Shown piece by piece: positions 17,265 to 25,781 of a stretch of 64,000 nt of DNA. The stretch spans positions 1 to 64,000 of the forward strand of contig JAQGJK010000021.1 in assembly GCA_028290665.1 (NCBI GenBank). The letters run 5' to 3'. The notes beneath the pieces are model-generated. The model saw only the letters and a list, made by a program, of their open reading frames with translations. It made no database searches and had not been told where the DNA came from. Each line of letters starts with the position of its first letter. Position 1 is the first letter of the stretch. Both the position numbers and the translations under genes were made by a program. The stretch comes from Devosia sp. Lineage in GTDB: Bacteria; Pseudomonadota; Alphaproteobacteria; Rhizobiales; Devosiaceae.

Positions 17265-18123
17265 GCGGTTCGTCTTTCTTGTTGGTATAGGCGACCGGCT
17301 GAGACATCTCGCTACTCTCCAGAGCGACCGCGAAATCCCGGCTGTTGTGGTGCCAGGCGAACCGGCCGTCAGGGGTCAGGAGGATCCCTCCAGCCTCCCC
17401 TTCGATTGCCTCCACTTGGTCTATGGCTTCGAGCAGCGCTTCATCGGGCGATGCACTGGCCAGCGCGTGCATGACGCGGGCGGCAAGCATTTTACGGGCA
17501 ATGTGTTCGCCGTCGCCAGAAAATGCCACTCCCCCGATCTGGTCGTCCACGTAGTATCCGCAACCTGGCACCGGCGAGTCTCCGATCCGTCCAGGCGCAC
17601 AACCATCCAGTCCTCCAGTCGAAGTCCCAGCGGCCATTCTCCCTCGCTGATCGAGGGCGACGCAGCCAACAGTGTCATGAGTTCCGTTTTTGCGAAGCCG
17701 CGCAGCTGGTGCGATGAGATCAGCCGGGTTGCAAAGTTCAAGGCGCTTTTCTGCAGCGAACCGCCGCGCGCCTTCTGCCGCCAGCAGGATCGGCTCCTCA
17801 TGCAGCATTGCACGCGCAACGCTGACCGGATGCCTGACCCCCTTGATCACGGCAACTGCGCCGACGTTGAATCCGGTGCCCTCCATGACCCCCGAACACA
17901 TCTCGACCTCTCCATCGGAGTTCAGGGCGGCGCCGTACCCGGCATTGAACGTCGGATCGGATTCGAGTTCTCGGATAGCCGCCTCGACAGCGTCAACCGC
18001 ACCTCCGCCGGCCGCGAGTATTGCCCGGCCTGCCTCGATGGCAGCAAGGCAACCGCTGCGGTGAGCATCGGCCTCATCGGGTTCAATTTCCTTTGCACCG
18101 CCGTGCAGGATAAGGGCCCACAT
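17257..18123 (-). CDS. iaaA: Isoaspartyl peptidase / plant-type asparaginase
   Basis: A 288-residue Ntn-hydrolase that splits isoaspartyl dipeptides. In this operon it would cleave beta-Asp-Arg from cyanophycinase to Asp and Arg. The autoprocessing site is 'GTHDTVGCVA', with Thr151 as the nucleophile freed by cleavage after Asp150. The start 'MWALILHGGAKE' (complement at 18121-18123) overlaps the stop of cphA as ATGA, so the 68 extra residues of the ORF track are rejected. Confidence 0.93.
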   Translation of the reverse strand: MWALILHGGAKEIEPDEADAHRSGCLAAIEAGRAILAAGGGAVDAVEAAIRELESDPTFNAGYGAALNSDGEVEMCSGVMEGTGFNVGAVAVIKGVRHPVSVARAMLHEEPILLAAEGARRFAAEKRLELCNPADLIAPAARLRKNGTHDTVGCVALDQRGRMAAGTSTGGLDGCAPGRIGDSPVPGCGYYVDDQIGGVAFSGDGEHIARKMLAARVMHALASASPDEALLEAIDQVEAIEGEAGGILLTPDGRFAWHHNSRDFAVALESSEMSQPVAYTNKKDEPHE

Positions 18124-20942
18124 CACACCGCCTCGACGAGGTGCAAATCCAGATCTTTTGTCGGGCACACAACTGGCTTCGCCTTGTCGAAGGCAACGAC
18201 CTGTTTCCAGGCTGCTTCCACATGATCGACGGTGAGAAAGACCAGGTCGCCCTCCTGTGCCAGTCGCATGGCCACGTCGATCGCCTCGGTTTCGGGGAGT
18301 ACGACATGGATGCGGCTCGACGAGCACCCGGTAGACAGGGCGCCCTGCCGCAAGAGCGCCGCTAGCGTTTGAGGTTGGCGTCCCCGCAGTTCGTCGTCTT
18401 CCTTGAACACCACGACGTCGAAAATCCTTGCTGCCAATGCACCCATTTCAAGGATGTCGGAATCTCGGCGGTCACCGGCGATGCCGATAAGGCCAATCGT
18501 GCGCTGGTACTTGGGACGCATCTGATCGACCAGTTTGCCGATGGCTTGCAGCCCCGCCGGGTTGTGGCAGTAATCGACAATCGTTTTGAAGCCATGGCCA
18601 TCAAAGACATTCATTCTCCCGGGGGACTGCTCGAACGACGTCGTAAACGTCTGCAATCCCGACCGTATCGTCTTCAGCTGCACGCCGTGACAGTACGCCA
18701 TTGCAACGGCGGCAAGGGCGTTCGCAACGTTGAACTCTGCCCAGCCCTCGAAGGTGGCCGGGATTTCGGCCGCCTTCATCAGGTAAATCGACTCGTTGTT
18801 CTCATAGATGACAAGATCCCAGCCATCCTCCATCCGCTCGCGGCAGACAGCCCGCCCGCCTTCGGCGATATGCTGCCTCAAGAATTCCGGCCGCTCGCTT
18901 TCGTCCCTGAGCGAGAAATAGCAGATACTGCCGCCTGCGTGGCGCGCCATGTCGGCCGTGTATTCATTGTCCGCGTTGAGAATGCTCCAGCCGGAGCGTC
19001 GCACCGATTCCGTCACGACCGACTTTACCGCCGCAAGATCCTCGATCGTGTCGATACCGCGCAGCCCCAGATGGTCCTCGGTGACGTTGAGGACAGCGCC
19101 GATATCGCATTCGTCAAAGGCAAGGCCCTCGCGCAGCATGCCGCCGCGAGCGCATTCGAGAACGGCAACATCGACGCTCGGTTCTCGCAACACGATGCGC
19201 GCGCTTTGCGGGCCGGAACAGTCACCCGCCGCGATTTGTCGGCTATTCAGATAGATGCCAGTGGTTGAGGTCAAACCGACATTGACCCCGGTCTGTTCCA
19301 AAATATGCCCCAACATCCGGGCCGTCGTCGATTTTCCGTTGGTGCCGGTGATCGCAAAAATGGGAATGCGGCCATCGGTCCCTTTGGGGAACAGCAGTTC
19401 GAGTACCGGACGGGCCACGTTCCGAGGACGCCCCTGAAACGGCTCGAGATGCATGCGGAAACCCGGCCCCGCATTGACCTCGATGATCCCCCCGCCGGTC
19501 TCGAGGACTGACTTCCGGATATCCGGGCAGACAAAATCGATACCGGCGATATCAAGCCCGACAATCTGGGCGGCCCGTCGCGCGATCAAGGCGTTATCGG
19601 GGTGAATTTCATCGGTGCGGTCAATCGCCGTCCCCCCGGTCGAGAGGTTTGCGGTCGGGCGCAGCATCACGGTTTGCCCGGACGCCGGAACACTGGTGAG
19701 GTCCAGGTTCGCGCGACGTAGAAAATATTCGACGGACTCATCGGTCTCGATGCGCGTAAGCACCGACGAATGCCCCTGGCCGCGCCGCGGGTCGAGGTTC
19801 ACTTCGGCGATCAACTCGGCAATGGAGCTATGACCGTCCCCCACCACATGAGCCGGGATGCGCTCGGCGAGGGCGACTACCTCGCCACCGATGACCAGGA
19901 TGCGATGGTCGGCGCCGGCGAAGAATTGCTCGACGATGACCGTGCGGCCATGTTCGCGAGCCTGCTCGAAGCCCCAGCGAACCTGCTCCGCATTAGCGAG
20001 ATCGATGTTCACGCCGCGGCCGTGATTGCCGTCAAGCGGTTTCGTCACGACCGGATAACCAAGCCGGGCTGCGGCGGCACAGGCTTCATCGGCCGTGCGC
20101 ACGAGTTCGCCTTTCGGCACCGGCAATGCCGCTTGGCTAAGGAGCAGTTTGGTGAGATCTTTGTCGGCGGCAATGCCGGTGGCGACTTCGGACGTCAAAT
20201 CGCTGCAGCTTGCGCAGATCCGCTTTTGATGCCGGCCCTGGCCGAGCAGAACGAGGCTCGACTCATCTTGTCTGGTGAAGGGGATGCCCCGCCGCTCTGC
20301 TTCGTGGACAAGCGACGCGGTGGTGGGGCCAAAGGCTCTGCCGGCAGCAAGCGAGCGAAGGCGATCTAACCCCGCCGAAAAATCGAACGATTCTGCGGAT
20401 TTTTCAGCGTCCAAAATTGTTGCCGCCAGAATTTCATCGTCCGGGGCCGTTTCGACAATTCGGTCGGGGTCTCCGAGGCCTTGCAGATTTGCCGGAAGCA
20501 CGGAGTCGATCAGTTCAAGGGCAAGCCGCCCGGCTGCTAACCCCACCTGCTCGTCAATGAATGAATACATGACGTAATATCGCCCGGGTTGACCCTTGAC
20601 CGAGCGCGTCTTTCCCCGCGTCACCCGGTCGCCGACCATGCTTTGCAGTTCGAGGGCTACATGTTCGGCGACGTGGCCGAGCCAGGTCCCTTCACGCATC
20701 CGCCGAATAAAGCCCCCGGCTTCCCCATAGCTGCAACCATGCTCGTCCAAGCCAGGGAGAACGTGAGTCAGCGCTTCGGTAAAACCGGGCAGTTTGTCGG
20801 TTGGAAAGGCCTCCAAGGAACCGAGGTCGAGTTCTATCCGGATCATCGGCAGGTGACTGTAAAGATGAGGGCCACGAAAAACCCGTGCTTCGTTGACACG
20901 CATGGAAACGTGCTGCGCAATGGCAGCCTGAGCTTCGCTCAT
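18123..20942 (-). CDS. cphA: Cyanophycin synthetase
   Basis: A large (about 939 residues) ATP-dependent ligase that adds Asp to the polymer backbone and Arg to each Asp side chain. The N-terminal domain, the ATP-grasp domain ('KPLDGNHGRGVNIDL') and the Mur-ligase-like domain with P-loop 'GTNGKSTT' (about residue 530) occur in the family order. The ORF track starts at a TTG at 20963; ATG 20942 has AAGGA 8 bases upstream and is preferred. It leads an operon with the isoaspartyl peptidase and cyanophycinase. Confidence 0.96.
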   Translation of the reverse strand: MSEAQAAIAQHVSMRVNEARVFRGPHLYSHLPMIRIELDLGSLEAFPTDKLPGFTEALTHVLPGLDEHGCSYGEAGGFIRRMREGTWLGHVAEHVALELQSMVGDRVTRGKTRSVKGQPGRYYVMYSFIDEQVGLAAGRLALELIDSVLPANLQGLGDPDRIVETAPDDEILAATILDAEKSAESFDFSAGLDRLRSLAAGRAFGPTTASLVHEAERRGIPFTRQDESSLVLLGQGRHQKRICASCSDLTSEVATGIAADKDLTKLLLSQAALPVPKGELVRTADEACAAAARLGYPVVTKPLDGNHGRGVNIDLANAEQVRWGFEQAREHGRTVIVEQFFAGADHRILVIGGEVVALAERIPAHVVGDGHSSIAELIAEVNLDPRRGQGHSSVLTRIETDESVEYFLRRANLDLTSVPASGQTVMLRPTANLSTGGTAIDRTDEIHPDNALIARRAAQIVGLDIAGIDFVCPDIRKSVLETGGGIIEVNAGPGFRMHLEPFQGRPRNVARPVLELLFPKGTDGRIPIFAITGTNGKSTTARMLGHILEQTGVNVGLTSTTGIYLNSRQIAAGDCSGPQSARIVLREPSVDVAVLECARGGMLREGLAFDECDIGAVLNVTEDHLGLRGIDTIEDLAAVKSVVTESVRRSGWSILNADNEYTADMARHAGGSICYFSLRDESERPEFLRQHIAEGGRAVCRERMEDGWDLVIYENNESIYLMKAAEIPATFEGWAEFNVANALAAVAMAYCHGVQLKTIRSGLQTFTTSFEQSPGRMNVFDGHGFKTIVDYCHNPAGLQAIGKLVDQMRPKYQRTIGLIGIAGDRRDSDILEMGALAARIFDVVVFKEDDELRGRQPQTLAALLRQGALSTGCSSSRIHVVLPETEAIDVAMRLAQEGDLVFLTVDHVEAAWKQVVAFDKAKPVVCPTKDLDLHLVEAV

Positions 20943-21395
20943 TTGAATATTCCTTTGAGCCAACGGCGGCGTATATTTGTCTGATCAACCAAGGGGCCGG
21001 CAGAGCGTTCCGGGCTTTCTGCGCCGAGGACTTACTAAGACCTCGATCCAAGGCAGGCGCTAACAAAAGTTAGGGGAACTGCGGATTGCTCATTTGGCAG
21101 CTGTTTCAAGTCACAAGTAGAGTTCGGAATCGTCATTCCGCAGGTTGAGGTGCGTCAGCGCGGGTCAGCGCTCTACCGCTTGCAGGTCAGCAATGTCTGG
21201 GTCGGGAGCGAGGACAACATGGCAATGCCAATGTATTGCGGCTATGGGATCAAGGGTGTCGATCCTCTGGAGCGTGTTCGGGGCGATTACTTCGCCGATG
21301 GCAACTATCTCGAGGTCCGGCGGGCCTCGGCGCAGGTACAAAAGGGCATGTGCAATCGCCTTGGCCCGATGACTCGACGGCTTCGCTCCCTTGCA
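20943..21395. other. Intergenic region upstream of cphA
   Basis: About 450 bases. It should hold the cphA promoter (minus strand). A small inverted repeat CTAAC-aaaa-GTTAG lies at 21060-21073, and a 6-bp hairpin CGGAAT/ATTCCG at about 21125-21140. A plus-strand reading frame beginning in this region is described separately. Confidence 0.4.
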
Positions 21396-21455
21396 TCAAG
21401 CGTTGCGGCGAGCGATGTTGTCTGGAACGGCAACCTCCCAAAAATTCTGGGCTAG
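21150..21455 (+). pseudogene. Doubtful ORF, possible gene remnant
   Basis: The frame is open upstream of the track's GTG to beyond 21100 and reads '...IVIPQVEVRQRGSALYRLQVSN', which has the look of a beta-rich protein fragment. It lacks a ribosome binding site and its end overlaps the MBL gene on the other strand. It may be the tail of a lost gene, or chance. I do not recognise a family. Confidence 0.25.
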
Positions 21456-22244
21456 CTGCATCAGCGCCTCACGCATCGAACTTCCAGCCATGGCTCGCCC
21501 GTGGCCGGTTATCAGCAATTCCGGCTGGAGCGCAGCGAGCGTCGCGACAGAGGCGGCCGCACTGTGCCAATCCGGCGTGAAATAGCGCGGCGGTCCGTGC
21601 ATTTCAGGCTCTTGCACCATGACCTCGTAGACCGACTCCTGGCCGGTCGTGACCACCGCGTCAGCCGCGATGAGGGTCCGGCCGAACTCATGCCAGAGCG
21701 CGATTTGCCCCGGGGCGTGTCCTGGAACATGGATCCAGGTCCAGCCGGGCATGTGGGGGACGCTGCCGTCGGCAGGGAGAATTTTTAGCCTCGCGCCGAC
21801 GTCGACGGGTTCGCGAGGAAAGAGTGGCGACAGGAGTGGCATCAGGCCCCCGCCAGCACCCGCATTGGGCGGCGGATATCGCAGGCTGCCGTCCAGATAA
21901 GGCTTCTCGGTCAAATGCGTGTAGACCGGAGCATCCCAGTGATCGGCAAGCTCCACAAGCGCTCCAACGTGATCGAAATGCCCGTGCGTTATTATGATCG
22001 CTGCCGGTCGACTGGTTTCGCCAAAGCGACTGGCCGCCGCGTCCTTGATAGCTTTGGCAGCGCCAGGGATGCCTGCGTCGATCAACACCCAGCCGCGGTC
22101 ACCAGCCGCTGGCAAGCCATGGAAGATAACATTAACCAACGTTGTGCGACGGTAGGCGAGGTCCGCTGCAATCTCGTGGAGATGCTCGGCAAGCTGGCGC
22201 TCTGGAGCTAGTGCGACCGGTTGCAGCGGTATTTGGCTTGCCAT
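21396..22244 (-). CDS. Metallo-beta-lactamase-fold hydrolase
   Basis: A 282-residue MBL-fold protein. The metal-binding motif 'THGHFDHVG' (about residues 86-94), the downstream His in 'VPGHAPGQIAL', the Asp in 'AADAV' and the last His in 'ITGHGRAM' complete a two-metal site. It lacks a signal peptide, so it is probably a cytoplasmic hydrolase such as a thioesterase- or lactonase-like enzyme. The gene stands alone and has no partner that tells the substrate. Confidence 0.9.
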   Translation of the reverse strand: MASQIPLQPVALAPERQLAEHLHEIAADLAYRRTTLVNVIFHGLPAAGDRGWVLIDAGIPGAAKAIKDAAASRFGETSRPAAIIITHGHFDHVGALVELADHWDAPVYTHLTEKPYLDGSLRYPPPNAGAGGGLMPLLSPLFPREPVDVGARLKILPADGSVPHMPGWTWIHVPGHAPGQIALWHEFGRTLIAADAVVTTGQESVYEVMVQEPEMHGPPRYFTPDWHSAAASVATLAALQPELLITGHGRAMAGSSMREALMQLAQNFWEVAVPDNIARRNA

Positions 22245-22492
22245 GTCGCACCCTGTATATTGAGCGGTCTCAACCTAATGAGCGTGTTACGGTTCCGAGA
22301 GGGCAACTTCGAACGATATGGGAAGGCCAGACGCTCGCAAATCCTGACAATTGGAGCATAGAGAACGCGAGGTGCCCCTATGCGCACGCTCCAAGTTTCA
22401 ACGAGGGATATTGTGCGGCCACGTTTCGGACGGCCCTAAAGTACCAGTCTTGCGCCGAAAAAAGGACGCGACAAGCAATTTGCAAAGCGCAG

Positions 22493-22678
22493 CTAACGCT
22501 TGGTTTTGACCCAACTGTCGATCTTGACCTGGATCATCAGGATGCATTCACCTCGGGAGGACGCCTGCACCCTTTCCTGCGTCTCTGGAAGGTCCAGCGT
22601 CACCGCCATCCAGACAATCCCCACGTCACCAATTCGGTAGCGAAACCTTCGGTAGTCGCAGGTTTCAAACGTCGACAC
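22493..22678 (-). CDS. Small protein of unknown function
   Basis: A 61-residue protein from GTG (complement 22676-22678) with a good AGGAG 6 bases upstream; the ORF track starts earlier without a site. It reads 'MSTFETCDYRRFRYRIGDV' and ends 'KIDSWVKTKR', with alternating hydrophobic residues suggesting beta strands. No family is recognised. The clear ribosome binding site is the main support. Confidence 0.5.
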   Translation of the reverse strand: MSTFETCDYRRFRYRIGDVGIVWMAVTLDLPETQERVQASSRGECILMIQVKIDSWVKTKR

Positions 22679-23130
22679 TGCAGACTCCTGGAAGCGACCA
22701 ATCATAGGCAGAAAAACACCGCGTCGCAGAGGCAACAATAAACCTTGTTAAAGACACCGGCACCAATTTTTGCGGAGACTTTCTGCAACTCCAGCCGCCG
22801 GATGGCAGATAGCTCCGGCTACCCGATTTGCCTGTTGATTGACCGGCCCCTGCGGAGGCTGCGGCCTTCTCCCTCCCGCGCTGGCAACTCGATGAAAACA
22901 ACCGAAGCAAGTGCACTGCAGCGGCCGCTGCCTAACGGCGTGCTCAAGATCGTTGCCATGGGTGCGAAGGAGGATCCGCCGCCCGAGCGCTACCCTGCTT
23001 CTGCAGCCCAGCAGCGGCCTGTTCCGACAATCTCCCTCATAAGCGGTAGCTGCATTACCACGCGACCCACCGGCGATAGGGTGCCGAGGTCCTGGCGCAA
23101 CAGCGCAAGGCAACCGAGGAGGATATATCC
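22679..23130. other. Gene-free stretch
   Basis: About 450 bases. ORFs on both strands here (22745 plus, 22748 minus) are rich in Arg, Pro and Cys and lack ribosome binding sites, so I treat them as noncoding. The last 30 bases carry GAGGA before the exported protein at 23131. Nothing else was seen. Confidence 0.45.
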
Positions 23131-23598
23131 ATGCGCTCGCTTGCAATTCTCACAGCCGGCTTACTCTGCGTATCGTCCAGTGCCGGGTTCGCCCAGGACG
23201 CACCGGTTCCCGGCGTTATCGCTTCGGGGCCACCAGTCGACATTTTCATGGAAGTGACAACCGGATCCAATGGTGAGCCAATCCTGTCGGCCAACGAGTT
23301 CGAGCTGGTCACCGGCGGCTACTATCGCTTCAATTTCGTCTGCCCAGATGCCAAGGACGATTCCACCGGGTTCCACCTCGAGGTCAACCGGGTGCTCGAG
23401 AACTCGCACCTGCGCGTCGTTAGCATCGGTGACATCGAAGTCTATCTGCAGGGCCTGAGCTTCCGAGCCTTGGAGTGCGACGAGGCGGGAGCCGCACGGT
23501 TCAGCTTCCATCCAATGCGGCCTGGCACCTACGAGATCTATGTCCGTGACCACTCCGAGCCGCCGCAGGAAGCCCTGGGGCAGTTCCTCGTGCAATAA
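23131..23598 (+). CDS. Small periplasmic protein, possibly cupredoxin-like fold
   Basis: A 155-residue protein with a clear signal peptide ('ILTAGLLCVSSSAGFAQ', cut near residue 22) and GAGGA upstream of ATG. The mature part looks all-beta. The ends 'GYYRFNFVCPD' and 'FHPMRPGTYEIYVRD' resemble the strand arrangement of cupredoxin-like domains, but a full copper ligand set (His-Cys-His-Met) is not evident. Function unknown. A hairpin follows the stop. Confidence 0.65.
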   Translation: MRSLAILTAGLLCVSSSAGFAQDAPVPGVIASGPPVDIFMEVTTGSNGEPILSANEFELVTGGYYRFNFVCPDAKDDSTGFHLEVNRVLENSHLRVVSIGDIEVYLQGLSFRALECDEAGAARFSFHPMRPGTYEIYVRDHSEPPQEALGQFLVQ

Positions 23599-23610
23599 GA
23601 CCAAGTCGGG

Positions 23611-23628
23611 CTGCCGCTGGTGCGGCAG
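23611..23628 (+). terminator. 7-bp hairpin after the exported protein gene
   Basis: CTGCCGC pairs with GCGGCAG around a 4-base loop, 12 bases after the stop at 23598. There is no T run, so it may be a weak terminator or a transcript-end stabiliser. Confidence 0.4.
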
Positions 23629-23690
23629 TCATTCACCACGAGCGTGACCCTACTTCCCATCCTGCGCTGCTGCCACTACGACGCCAGTCG

Positions 23691-23930
23691 CTAGCCATTC
23701 CACTTCATGCCCATATAGAGTTCTCCGGACTCCAGCTCCATAAGCATCTGGGCCAGATGTCGCTGCTTGGTGTCTTCTCGTTTCACTTTATTGATCCACA
23801 GAAGGTAGTCGTTGCGCTGATAAGAAGGGCGGGCCTCGTATCTTTCTCGTAATCCGCGGACCTCCAAAGCATCGCGGACGAACTCAGGCATAGTTTCGCG
23901 CTTGCGCAAGGGACGGAGGGCCGGGCTCAT
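23691..23930 (-). CDS. YdeI/OmdA-type small protein
   Basis: A 79-residue protein matching the C-terminal helical part of the YdeI/OmpD-associated (OmdA) family: 'MPEFVRDALE', then 'SYQRNDYLLWINKVKREDTKQRHLAQML'. Full family members have an extra N-terminal domain; this is the short form seen in many alphaproteobacteria. The true start could be the internal Met at about 23891. The family was named for a bacteriocin-protection phenotype, but its biochemical role is unclear. Confidence 0.75.
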   Translation of the reverse strand: MSPALRPLRKRETMPEFVRDALEVRGLRERYEARPSYQRNDYLLWINKVKREDTKQRHLAQMLMELESGELYMGMKWNG

Positions 23931-24147
23931 TTCAACCGAGCCCGTGCTACAACCTCGGAGTTGAGATTGGTCCCGACTGAGCCCTTACGCACCGCTGCAA
24001 CTGTCATGACAGGCACTCCTCAAAGTCCGGCGACATCGTCATATCCTGCCGTGCTGACACGAGTTGTCAGGGTGAAAGGCGGTATTAGGATACGTGTCAG
24101 TACCGTTCGGGGTCTAGAGACGTGTGCCAGCCTTTGCGCCCCGGTTC

Positions 24148-24993
24148 TCACCCGATCGCCGGTAACGGCAATCGAGCATTCTCGACGATGCAGGAGATCG
24201 CAGCTGCAAGATCGCTAACATGGGACCGTCGCATCAGAGATCCGCCAAGGCGTGGATTAATCTCGAACACCTTGAGATGCCCATCGGCTGTAAACCTGTA
24301 GTCGATACTGACCGGTCCGCTGAAACTGAGTGGCTCAAGGAAGCGTGCGAATACGAGCAAAGTCTCCAGTGAGGCTTCCACCTTTGAAATCGAGAGCCGA
24401 GTGCCAGATCGCTGGATAGGGCCGCTCAGTTCGTACACATAGGAGCACTGCCATAGAATCTTTCCGTCGCGACAGACGGCGTGGGTGACATAGTCCCTTA
24501 CTCCAGGGATCAACTCTTGAAGAATGTACGGCCGATCGCGCCAAATCGACTGGGTCAGCAATTTGTGCAGGTGAACCTGACTGTTGACGACCTCGATCCC
24601 CGCACCGGCATTCAAGTCCACCCGCTTCAGGACACACGGGAATTGCAAGTCCGCTATCGAATAGGCAGTCGGGCAAAACTCGGCGAGACCGGTCGACTGA
24701 ACGTATGCTGCAAACTTGCTCTTGTCTGACAGAATGGCGAGGGCCGTGAGCTCAGGCGCAAGACTGGAAAAGGTTTTCGGACAAGAGCGGATATGGCGCT
24801 CCAGCAAAGGCACAACGACAGTTCGGCAGCCGGCATCGTCAACGGGGCTGGCGGATAGCTCTCCCTGCAAGACGACCGTCCCAGTCCCTCGGGTCAGTTC
24901 CCAGACCTTGGAATCGACCGCAATGGCTTTCATCCATGAGTCGCTATGCGTTCCATAGATAATCACGCGTGATTTCGTGTCGTGTTGGCTCAT
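24148..24993 (-). CDS. Orphan ATP-grasp domain protein
   Basis: A protein of about 281 residues with an ATP-grasp fold. The central segment 'FPCVLKRVDLNAGAGIEVV' supplies the ATP-binding Lys, and 'LKVFEINPRLGGSL' is the classic metal-binding end. The N-terminal third ('SRVIIYGTHSDSWMKAIA') looks like the pre-grasp domain. ATP-grasp enzymes join a carboxylate to an amine or thiol; this one has no neighbours that hint at substrate. I prefer the Met at 24993; the track's start at 25065 adds 24 residues without a visible site. Confidence 0.75.
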   Translation of the reverse strand: MSQHDTKSRVIIYGTHSDSWMKAIAVDSKVWELTRGTGTVVLQGELSASPVDDAGCRTVVVPLLERHIRSCPKTFSSLAPELTALAILSDKSKFAAYVQSTGLAEFCPTAYSIADLQFPCVLKRVDLNAGAGIEVVNSQVHLHKLLTQSIWRDRPYILQELIPGVRDYVTHAVCRDGKILWQCSYVYELSGPIQRSGTRLSISKVEASLETLLVFARFLEPLSFSGPVSIDYRFTADGHLKVFEINPRLGGSLMRRSHVSDLAAAISCIVENARLPLPAIG

Positions 24994-25242
24994 CGGCCCT
25001 GGCCCATGCGAATGGAGTGCACTGCGAAGCGCGACGATATGATTCGAAGGCGTCCGATCGATCATCGTTATCGCAACTGTCGGCAGGACCTACCCCGATT
25101 TTCAATGGCTGACCGGCCAAGTAACTGAAATCTCGACTCCTGCAAGCAGGCTTTGCAGGATCGCTCTGCTCCCCCGACCTTCAAAGCCTTGCGCATTGTC
25201 GTCAAAACCGCTGGCCCGCGGGTGCTGCTGTACGCACGATTC

Positions 25243-25566
25243 TCAGGTCTGCAATGGGCCCCGATCAGTCCAGCTTCCGACCGGGCCAGTCGCGTCCTGA
25301 AGCGTGCCGACATAACCAAGCCCGTCGCCAGTGACGTCGTCAAACGACCCCTCGCCATAGGCGAGCATCCAGCGAATTTCGCCCGTGTCATGGCGCGTCA
25401 TCCAATAGTGAAAAACGAAGTTTTCGCGAAGAGACGGGTTTAGGGCCGGCCCGGCAGTGGCAGACGTGTTCGGTAAGTCATCGGAATGCGTAGCGGCCCG
25501 GACAAGGTCGATGGTCACCAGACCGAACTCCCAACTCATGCGCCCGAGATTTGGTTTTAATGCCAA
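25243..25566 (-). pseudogene. PAS-domain fragment of a lost sensor protein
   Basis: A 107-residue frame. Its second half, 'RHDTGEIRWMLAYGEG' then 'DDVTGDGLGYVGTLQDATG', is the C-terminal half of a PAS_3 domain. It ends soon after, without kinase or output domain, and the N-terminal half of the PAS fold is not clear. It is therefore probably a truncated sensor gene, although a free-standing small PAS protein is possible. Confidence 0.45.
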
Positions 25567-25781
25567 GTCGGTTGGGGAACTGATGATAGCCCTAGTTCGC
25601 TCATCGATTGCGTTTTGACCACATCCTCAACAAACGCGGTCGGCCCCAGGCACATATCTGGGTTGTCTTCAGTCGAAACTGCTTACGCGCGGACAGCGCT
25701 TAGACGCCCTAGGCAAGCTGGCGACGACGCAGAATGGAGGAGCGAGGCCCTGTCACTTGAACCTGAGCATAGCGACTGTCT

